Positions 48,702-54,660 of a stretch of DNA of 54,660 nt are shown one piece after another. Each line of letters begins with the position of its first letter. Position 1 is the stretch's first letter. The stretch is taken from assembly GCA_046598935.1 (NCBI GenBank), contig JBKJHW010000038.1, positions 1-54,660 on the forward strand. The letters run 5' to 3'. The notes under the pieces were generated by a model, which made no database searches, was not told where the DNA came from, and saw only the letters and a program-made list of their open reading frames with translations. This DNA is from SCUN01 sp046598935 (GTDB taxonomy: Bacteria > Acidobacteriota > Vicinamibacteria > Vicinamibacterales > SCN-69-37). The position numbers and the translations under genes were made by a program.

Positions 48702-49363
48702 CACAGCAGTCCTTCGATCGCTGGAAGGACTTCGCGCGCACAGTTCGCGCGGAATTCTCCCGCCCGCAGTTCGATCGAGCCGCGAACGTGGCCGAAACCA
48801 TAACCCGCCAGGCAGAAGCGCGCGCCGGCCGCGCGCGCTGTGTCGCAATCAATTTGCGAATCGCCAACGAACAACGTCCGCGACGGATCCGAGCCCGCGT
48901 CTCCAATCATCCAGTTGAGGCTGGCCGGATCAGGCTTGCGCGGGAATTTCCCGTCGCCGCCAATCACCCAGCCAAAGGACATTGTGAGATTGAACGCATT
49001 GAGAATTGTGAAAGTGGGTCCTGCGGGTTTGTTCGTGATCACGCCCAGCAAGACGCCCAAGTCGACGGCGTCGTCGATCAGCGCCGAGATGCCTTCGTAA
49101 GGCTTTGTGGTTTCCAGCAGCCGGCCGTTGTAGATCTCCAGAAAACGCTCGAGGGCGACGCCGAGATCCCCCGCCGGAACGCCGGCGGCTTTCAGAGTCC
49201 TGGCGACGAGCATCTTCGCGCCGTCGCCCACAAAACCGGCGATCGCGTCTTCGCCGAGCGGCAGCGCGCTGAACGACGACAGCATCTCGTTCGCGCTTGT
49301 CACGAGATCCGCTCGGGAATCCACGAGCGTGCCATCGAGGTCGAACACGGCGAGCGGCTTCAC
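48701..49363 (-). CDS. HAD-family phosphatase, phosphoglycolate-phosphatase-like
   Basis: A 220-residue HAD hydrolase. Motif I FDLDGTLVDS has the nucleophile D8 and acid D10, motif II is GVITNKPAG, motif III Lys is in PRKPDPASL, and motif IV FVGDSQIDCDTARAAGA. The helical cap between motifs I and II is of the Gph/PGP type. It lies 14 bp after the kinase gene on the same strand and overlaps the M23 gene by 1 bp. Confidence 0.92.
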   Translation of the reverse strand: MKPLAVFDLDGTLVDSRADLVTSANEMLSSFSALPLGEDAIAGFVGDGAKMLVARTLKAAGVPAGDLGVALERFLEIYNGRLLETTKPYEGISALIDDAVDLGVLLGVITNKPAGPTFTILNAFNLTMSFGWVIGGDGKFPRKPDPASLNWMIGDAGSDPSRTLFVGDSQIDCDTARAAGARFCLAGYGFGHVRGSIELRAGEFRANCAREVLPAIEGLL

Positions 49364-49376
49364 GCGTCTATCCTGA

Positions 49377-52070
49377 CTACTTCCGCGTCAGGCCGGATGT
49401 CCAATTGAAGACGGCGACGAGCGACGGCGCCGATGAAGGCACCACCGGCACCATCACCAGGAAGCGCTGACCATCCACTGAGGCGGCGAAGACATTTCGC
49501 AAGACGCGAGGGGGCTCGGCGTTCGTCACGAATAGCGGCTGAATCGCGCCGACGCTGACGCTCGAACCCGAGGAGCGCAGTTCCGCCGACATCAATGTCG
49601 TGTCCGGGGCCAGAAAAAACAGCTCCCTGCCGTTGCCGGACCACTGGGCCTGCTCGCCGCCTGCGGTGGACACCTGGATTTTCGTGGCACCGTCCGGAAA
49701 CGACTGCACATACACCTGCTTGTCGTGGCCCTCATCGGATGTAAACGCGATCCATTTGCCATCCGGCGAAAATCGCGCGCCGTTTTCGTTGAACGTCGAG
49801 GCTAGCAGTGCGCGGGACGTCTTCTTGCCGAATTCATAGAGCCAGATGTCGGAATGCGTCGCGCCGCCGTCGACCATGTAGAGCAGAAACTGGCCGTCGC
49901 GGGACCAGTCGAGTGGAAACACACGACCTTCGACGATCCGTTCGTCGGTCCCCGTCCCGCCGGCGTTCTTGATGATGAGCTTCGGCGGCGACGTCTGCGT
50001 TTGATCGCCGGCATATGCGATGCGGCGAGCGTCGGGCGACCAGGTCGGCAGGCTTTCGAATCCGGGCGACGACGTCAGCCGCGAGAACGAACCGCGCTGA
50101 AGGTCGGCTGTCCACAAATCGGTCGCGCCCGCTTCAACGTCCCGTCGTTCGATCGCCAGGCTGTTACCGTCGGGAGAGAGCGCCGGGTCGTAAAACGTCT
50201 CGGGCTCACCGACGGCGCCAATTCGCCTTCCCGTTCGATCGAACCATGTCAGCTGTGAACGCCGGTATTTTCCCGTTGTGTAGACGAGCGTCGGTCCATT
50301 GGCCGAAACATGCGGCGCGCCGCTCGGCCAGAAATAATCGACGTTGTCATCGTCGAGAACTTGAATAGGTCGGCCGACGGGCTCGAAGGTTTTCGGGTCA
50401 AAGGGCAGCGCGAACAAATGCGACGGGAGATCGCGGACGTAGAGAAAATAGTGGCCTGACACGACGGCCGCGGACTCAGAGTCGAACAGGGCCTTCGGAG
50501 TTCCCCCGTCGAGCGATGCCAGCCGAGTGGTTCGCGTCGTCGCGCCCAGACGCCACGGCATGAAAATGAAATGACGCCCATCCGGAAGGAACTGCGGCCA
50601 GCGGTGCGCCTCGTCCTTCTGGAACGGATCGAGGGTGGTGACGGCCGTCGCCGGTCCGCCCTTTGCGTTCACCTGGAAAATCGGGGAACGCACATCCGGA
50701 GAAAACAGAATCGTGGAGCCATCCGGGGACCAGGTCCCGCCAAAACCCGACGGCGCGTCGGCGATCTCTTCCACCCGCCCTGTCGCCAACTCGATCGTCT
50801 TAAGTTTTACGCCGGCCAGGAATCCCAGGGACTTGCCGTCCGGCGACCAGAACACCGTTGCGACGCGCACGCCGTTCGTGCCTTTGAGCGGCCGCGACTG
50901 AATCGAGCCCAGATCCCGGATCACAATTGATTCGCCCGACGACGATCGCGCGATGAACGCGACGCGGCTGCCATCCGGAGACACCGATGGCGATGCCAGC
51001 AGGCCGTCGACCATCGGCAGCGTCGCCGACGCAACCCGGGCTCCAACGTCTTGCGCCGACCGCACTCCCGGCCACCGGAAAACGGCCGCCGCGGCCACCG
51101 CCAGCACTCCGGCGAGCAGCCAGGCGCCCAATTCGCGCGGCTGGATCTTTCGGCGCGCCGGTGATTTATCGATCGTCGCTTCGGCACCAGAGCCGGAACT
51201 GGACGCGTCGTGAAATGACTGCAACGCGAACGCGAAGTCGCGCGCAGACTGAAAGCGATCGTTCAAATCCTTTTCGATCGCGTGACGAACGATCCGGAGC
51301 AGCGCCGCCGGAATCGAGCGCGTTGCATCTTCCGGAGGATCGTCGCGAAGAATTGCCGTCATCGTTTCGACAGCCGTGTCGCGCGCGAACGCGCGATGCC
51401 CCGTGACGAGCTCGAAGAGCACGGCGCCGAGAGCGAAGAGGTCAGACCGCGGCCCCGCAACTTCACCGCGGACTTGCTCCGGCGCCATGTAGCCGACGGT
51501 GCCAAGGACCGTACCGGCTTCTGTTGACGTCATCGTGCGGTCGTCGCCGGAGCCGCCGGACGCGATCGATTGCTTTGCGAGCCCGAAGTCGAGAATTTTG
51601 ACGTGCCCGTCACGAAGCATCACGATGTTTTCCGGCTTCAGATCGCGATGGACAATGCCGCGGTCGTGAGCGGCCGCGAGACCTCTGGCGATTTGCATCA
51701 CCACAAAGGCGGCTTTTCGCGGCGACATCGGGCCCTGCGCGAGCCAACCGCGCAGCGTGTCGCCGTCGAGAAGCTCCGTGATGAGATACGTCACGGAGGC
51801 TGTTTTCTGGTCGGCGTCGAGAACGTCGGCCGTACCGACGTCATGCACGGACACGATGTTCGGGTGGTTGATTGCCGCAACCGCGCGTGCTTCGCGCTCG
51901 AATCGCGACAGCCGGTCTGGATCACGCGCGAACGCCGGCGGCAACACCTTGATCGCGACGTCGCGGCCCAGCCGCCCGTCGCGGGCGCGATACACCACGC
52001 CCATCGCGCCGGCGCCGATGTAGCCGCTGATCTCGTAGGGGCCGAGCCGTGTGCCGACCGGGAGTTCCAT
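49377..52070 (-). CDS. Ser/Thr protein kinase with C-terminal TolB/PD40-type beta-propeller
   Basis: An 897-residue receptor-like kinase. The kinase domain (residues 12-285) has the Gly loop GAGAMG at 19-24, VAIK with K41, HRDLKPEN, DFGLAK and GYMAPEQV, so it looks active. A membrane helix near residues 320-338 (WLLAGVLAVAAAAVF) is followed by a roughly 550-residue PD40/WD40-like propeller with repeats such as SPDGSRVAF, SPDGKSLGF, SPDGSTILF, LSPDGNSLA and FSPDGKWIAFTSD. This architecture is common in acidobacteria. The propeller may sense an external ligand. It starts 41 bp from the divergent UPF0489-like gene. Confidence 0.93.
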   Translation of the reverse strand: MELPVGTRLGPYEISGYIGAGAMGVVYRARDGRLGRDVAIKVLPPAFARDPDRLSRFEREARAVAAINHPNIVSVHDVGTADVLDADQKTASVTYLITELLDGDTLRGWLAQGPMSPRKAAFVVMQIARGLAAAHDRGIVHRDLKPENIVMLRDGHVKILDFGLAKQSIASGGSGDDRTMTSTEAGTVLGTVGYMAPEQVRGEVAGPRSDLFALGAVLFELVTGHRAFARDTAVETMTAILRDDPPEDATRSIPAALLRIVRHAIEKDLNDRFQSARDFAFALQSFHDASSSGSGAEATIDKSPARRKIQPRELGAWLLAGVLAVAAAAVFRWPGVRSAQDVGARVASATLPMVDGLLASPSVSPDGSRVAFIARSSSGESIVIRDLGSIQSRPLKGTNGVRVATVFWSPDGKSLGFLAGVKLKTIELATGRVEEIADAPSGFGGTWSPDGSTILFSPDVRSPIFQVNAKGGPATAVTTLDPFQKDEAHRWPQFLPDGRHFIFMPWRLGATTRTTRLASLDGGTPKALFDSESAAVVSGHYFLYVRDLPSHLFALPFDPKTFEPVGRPIQVLDDDNVDYFWPSGAPHVSANGPTLVYTTGKYRRSQLTWFDRTGRRIGAVGEPETFYDPALSPDGNSLAIERRDVEAGATDLWTADLQRGSFSRLTSSPGFESLPTWSPDARRIAYAGDQTQTSPPKLIIKNAGGTGTDERIVEGRVFPLDWSRDGQFLLYMVDGGATHSDIWLYEFGKKTSRALLASTFNENGARFSPDGKWIAFTSDEGHDKQVYVQSFPDGATKIQVSTAGGEQAQWSGNGRELFFLAPDTTLMSAELRSSGSSVSVGAIQPLFVTNAEPPRVLRNVFAASVDGQRFLVMVPVVPSSAPSLVAVFNWTSGLTRK

Positions 52071-52111
52071 CGAAGGGCAAGAGTGTAACTGCTTGGTGCC
52101 ATAATTGCGCC

Positions 52112-52837
52112 GTGCCCCCAGCGCCGGCCGCGCGGAATTACTTGCAGCCGTTCGTCATCGCCGGACCTGTCGGCAACAACGCGTTTTCCTACGAACGCCG
52201 GGGCTCCGCGCCCCAGCTGTGGGGGCCCCCTCTCGTCACCGGGACATTCGACGATGTGAAGCCCGGCGAACGGGTGGTGTTCGAAGACTTCGACGAACAC
52301 GGCGTCCTGCAATCGTGCCCGGGCCTGTCTCACCTTGTCAGAACTGTTTGGGACGATGTTCCGGTCGTGATCGTCGACAACCACAATCACGCGTTCTATT
52401 TCTGGATGGAAGCGCTGGCGGCCGGCGTGCTCGGACCGAACGCCACCCTGATCCATGTCGACCAGCACAAGGACATGCGCGTTCCTGAACGCGACTACCA
52501 GGGCTCGGCGCTCGAGGATGCCTTCACCTACACCAACTTCCACCTCAACGTGGGCAACTACATCGTCCCCGCGCAACGCGCTGGTTTGGTCGGCGAGATG
52601 CTGATGGTGACGGGCGAAGACGGTCTGCGGGACTTCGGCGCGGTCGACCGGGCGAACAAGATATTGAACATCGATCTCGATTTCTTCGCGCCGGAGATGG
52701 CGTACATCGACTTCGAGCTGACCCGTGGGTTCCTCACGGCACAGAGGCGGACCGCGTCGCTGATCACCATTGCCACGAGCCCGTTCTTCGTCGAACAGGA
52801 ACGGGCGATCGCCGTGCTGCGGACACTCACGCGCTAA
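52112..52837 (+). CDS. UPF0489-like protein
   Basis: A 241-residue cytoplasmic protein. VIVDNHNHAFYFWMEAL, LIHVDQHKDMRVPE and ILNIDLDFFAPEM match the Asp/His blocks of the UPF0489 family (human C5orf22-like), which resemble arginase/deacetylase-type metal sites. If so it is a metal-dependent hydrolase of unknown substrate. It starts at GTG 52112; the frame before is a shadow. The kinase gene is divergent and the VWA genes follow on the same strand after 61 bp. Confidence 0.75.
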   Translation: MPPAPAARNYLQPFVIAGPVGNNAFSYERRGSAPQLWGPPLVTGTFDDVKPGERVVFEDFDEHGVLQSCPGLSHLVRTVWDDVPVVIVDNHNHAFYFWMEALAAGVLGPNATLIHVDQHKDMRVPERDYQGSALEDAFTYTNFHLNVGNYIVPAQRAGLVGEMLMVTGEDGLRDFGAVDRANKILNIDLDFFAPEMAYIDFELTRGFLTAQRRTASLITIATSPFFVEQERAIAVLRTLTR

Positions 52838-52898
52838 CGCCGGCACGTGCCCGTCCATTACCGGGCGCGCCGGGATCGTTTCTTGCTTAACATGGGGT

Positions 52899-53792
52899 AT
52901 GAGCCGTTTCGTGGCCTCCCTGGCCTCAGTCGTTGTACTCCTCTGTGGGTACGCCGTCCTCGCCGCTGAACAGCAAGGCGGGACGTTCAAGTCCGGCACC
53001 CGCACCGTGCCGCTCTACACCACGGTCGTCGATGCCACGGGCCGGCTGGTTCCGGACCTGCAGCAGGACGAGTTCGAGATTCTCGACAACGGCGTCGTGC
53101 AACCGACGACGTTCTTTGTCAACGAGCACCAGAAGATCACCGTGGTCGTCATGCTCGATACGAGCGGCAGCATGACGTTCAACATGGAGCAGCTGAAGGA
53201 AGGCGCCGAGCAGTTCGCGCTGCGTCTGCTGCCCGGCGACAAGGCGCGGGTCGGCAGCTTCAGCGACAAGATCATCATCACGCCGGCGGAATTCACCGGC
53301 AATCGCGACGACCTCATCCGCGCGATTCGAAATGACATTCAATACGGAAATCCCACCGCGCTCTGGGACGCGACCAACCGCTCGATGGATGTCATGACGG
53401 GGCTCGATGGCCGCAAAGTCGTGCTGCTCTTCAGCGACGGCGATGACAACTTCAGCAAACAGAGTTACGGCTCCGTGCGCGACCGCGCCGTCGCCGAGGA
53501 ATACATGGTGTACGGCATTGGTCTACGCGGAACCCCGGGCGGCGGCATCGTCCAGAAGCCCGATCCGAACCTTCGCAAGCTGGCGGAAGAAACCGGCGGC
53601 GGTTACTTCGAGCTGCGCGGCACAACCGATCTCAACTCCACGTTCACGCGCGTCGCGGCCGAACTGCACAGCCAGTATGTGCTCGGCTTCGCGCCGGCCA
53701 ACCTCGACGGCAAGCTGCACAAGCTCGAAGTGCGTGTGAAACAGCCTGGCGCCGTCGCCCGCACGCGGAAGAGCTATCTGGCCACGAAATAA
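52899..53792 (+). CDS. Acidobacterial-type VWA-domain protein, first copy
   Basis: A 297-residue secreted protein with signal peptide MSRFVASLASVVVLLCGYAVLA. Residues 37-75 are a short entry domain (VPLYTTVVDATGRLVPDLQQDEFEILDNG) and the VWA domain begins with the metal-binding motif MLDTSGSM (MIDAS, residues 86-92). LFSDGDDNFS is the second site, and the ending ELHSQYVLGFAPANLDGKLHKLEVRVKQPG is typical of the 'VWFA-related acidobacterial' family. The role is unknown; MIDAS domains bind proteins through a divalent ion. A homologue follows immediately. Confidence 0.9.
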   Translation: MSRFVASLASVVVLLCGYAVLAAEQQGGTFKSGTRTVPLYTTVVDATGRLVPDLQQDEFEILDNGVVQPTTFFVNEHQKITVVVMLDTSGSMTFNMEQLKEGAEQFALRLLPGDKARVGSFSDKIIITPAEFTGNRDDLIRAIRNDIQYGNPTALWDATNRSMDVMTGLDGRKVVLLFSDGDDNFSKQSYGSVRDRAVAEEYMVYGIGLRGTPGGGIVQKPDPNLRKLAEETGGGYFELRGTTDLNSTFTRVAAELHSQYVLGFAPANLDGKLHKLEVRVKQPGAVARTRKSYLATK

Positions 53793-53820
53793 GATCTTGA
53801 AATATTTTTCAAAGATCTTC
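53793..53820. repeat. AAGATCTT hairpin between the two VWA genes
   Basis: AAGATCTTGAAA and TTTCAAAGATCTT are near-complements around an AT-rich centre. They lie directly after the first VWA stop and contain the probable TTG start of the second. CATGAAG/CATGCCC units (ATGCCCTTCGTGGCCTTCATG) follow. AAGATCTT is also the centre of the 19174-19222 palindrome. Confidence 0.55.
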
Positions 53821-54660
53821 ATGCCCTTCGTGGCCTTCATGTTGATGGCTCTTGATCTGGCTGCTCAGCAGCCGCAGTTTCGGGCGGGCGTGAAGACCGT
53901 GCCTGTGTACGCCACGGTGACCGATCGCGCCGGCCGTTTTGTCACTGATCTCACGAAAGAACGGTTCGAGATCACTGACGACGGCAAGCAGGTCGAGCTG
54001 ACGCAGTTTTCGAACCAGTTCGTGCCCATCACGGCCGTGATCATGCTCGATTTGAGCAAGAGCATGCTGGCGCGCTACGACGCCGTCATTGCCGCCGCCG
54101 AGCAGTTCATCGTGCGCCTGATGCCGGGCGACCGCGCGCGCGTGGGGAGTTTCAGCGAAGAAGTCCGCATGGGGCCGCCGCTCACCGGCGATCGCGATGC
54201 GCTCATCAAATTCATCCGCGAGAGCTTCGACCTTCGCGTCGGCATGCGCACGCGCCTCTGGGATGCCATCGAGGAAGGCGTGAAGGCGCTCGACGGCATC
54301 GAGGGCCGCCGCGTGGTGTTCGTCATCACCGACGGTCAGGACACCTGGAGCGTCGCGCGCATGGACGATGTGGTGCGTTCGGCGAGGAAAGCGGGCGTGA
54401 TTCTGTACTGGATCGGCATGACGGGCACCGGCGCTCCCGAAGCGCGGCCGCAGATCCGCGCAAACGCCGGCCTGAGATCGTTCGTGGAAGACACCGGCGG
54501 CGGATACATGCGCTTTGCCGAGATCGACGAAATCAACCGCATCATGACGGAAGTCGCGCAGGAATTGCACCAGCAGTACCTGCTGGGATTCACGCCCGCT
54601 GTGCTCGACAACCGGCTGCACACACTCGACGTGCGCGTACCGCAAACGAACTACACTGTG
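53797..54660 (+). CDS. Acidobacterial-type VWA-domain protein, second copy (partial)
   Basis: The frame is open to the window edge (288 codons, no stop). It repeats the layout of the gene before it: TVPVYATVTDRAGRFVTDLTKERFEITDDG, then VIMLDLSKSM (MIDAS), FVITDGQDTW and QELHQQYLLGFTPAVLDNRLHTLDVRV. The start is TTG 53797, giving a signal peptide MKYFSKIFMPFVAFMLMALDLAAQ, or ATG 53821, which lacks the basic residues. The start region coincides with an AAGATCTT hairpin and a CTTCATG-type micro-repeat, so the signal peptide is partly repeat-derived. The two genes are a tandem duplication. Confidence 0.88.
   Translation, partial: MKYFSKIFMPFVAFMLMALDLAAQQPQFRAGVKTVPVYATVTDRAGRFVTDLTKERFEITDDGKQVELTQFSNQFVPITAVIMLDLSKSMLARYDAVIAAAEQFIVRLMPGDRARVGSFSEEVRMGPPLTGDRDALIKFIRESFDLRVGMRTRLWDAIEEGVKALDGIEGRRVVFVITDGQDTWSVARMDDVVRSARKAGVILYWIGMTGTGAPEARPQIRANAGLRSFVEDTGGGYMRFAEIDEINRIMTEVAQELHQQYLLGFTPAVLDNRLHTLDVRVPQTNYTV

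Overview
The window is GC-rich, densely packed bacterial chromosome from what is probably an acidobacterium. The clues are two tandem VWA-domain proteins of the acidobacterial 'VWFA-related' type, a Ser/Thr kinase fused to a TolB/PD40-like propeller, a 977-residue secreted M14-type peptidase, and a menaquinone-type methyltransferase. The class (perhaps Vicinamibacteria) is inference. No rRNA, tRNA, CRISPR array, transposase or prophage gene was seen.

Layout. 1-3722 (+): the end of a TonB-dependent receptor, a BtuD/BtuC/BtuF-like ABC importer and a DUF71-family PP-loop protein, which together look like cobalamin uptake and salvage. 3709-12138 (-): a large iron-sulfur operon, Rrf2 regulator, A-type carrier, sufB, sufC, sufD, sufS, a SufT-like protein, sufU, an IscS/NifS-type desulfurase and an SH3 protein, preceded by a candidate promoter with a dyad operator. 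12284-19172: MoeB-rhodanese, a DUF1624-type membrane acyltransferase, RmuC, a SIMPL protein, homoserine dehydrogenase and a class III CoA-transferase. 19173-22419: a MenG/UbiE methyltransferase, then a MntR-type repressor and MntH with a dyad between the -35 and -10 of mntH, then a universal stress protein. 22400-26848: QueD and QueC, a DUF4097 protein, NagA, a small unknown and FabI. 26878-34514: an S41 peptidase with a LolA-like partner, and a hyuA-hyuB-MFS operon. 34515-34834: a non-coding gap with strong hairpins (a possible small RNA), beside a lone DGQHR (DndB-like) gene. 36096-41298: the M14 peptidase, then an ECF sigma factor and RskA-type anti-sigma gene pair divergent from a fasciclin-domain protein, the arrangement known from mycobacterial sigK-rskA-mpt83. 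41317-46055: a second DUF1624-type acyltransferase, OsmC, an M20 amidohydrolase, an M19 dipeptidase and an SGNH hydrolase. 46163-54660: a GT39-like glycosyltransferase, an M23 peptidase, a Gph-like phosphatase, the kinase, an UPF0489-like protein and the two VWA proteins, the last cut by the window edge.

The most unusual signal is not a gene. About a dozen different short repeats (7-24 bp imperfect tandem units or palindromes) sit mostly at gene ends and in short intergenic gaps. Several run in frame into coding sequence and so supply stop codons, C-terminal tails, signal-peptide residues or internal peptides (menG, nagA, hyuA, hyuB, the anti-sigma gene, the M20 gene, one acyltransferase, the second VWA gene). 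Three designs recur at separate places in the window. This looks like a population of gene-end-seeking, coding-compatible micro-repeats.
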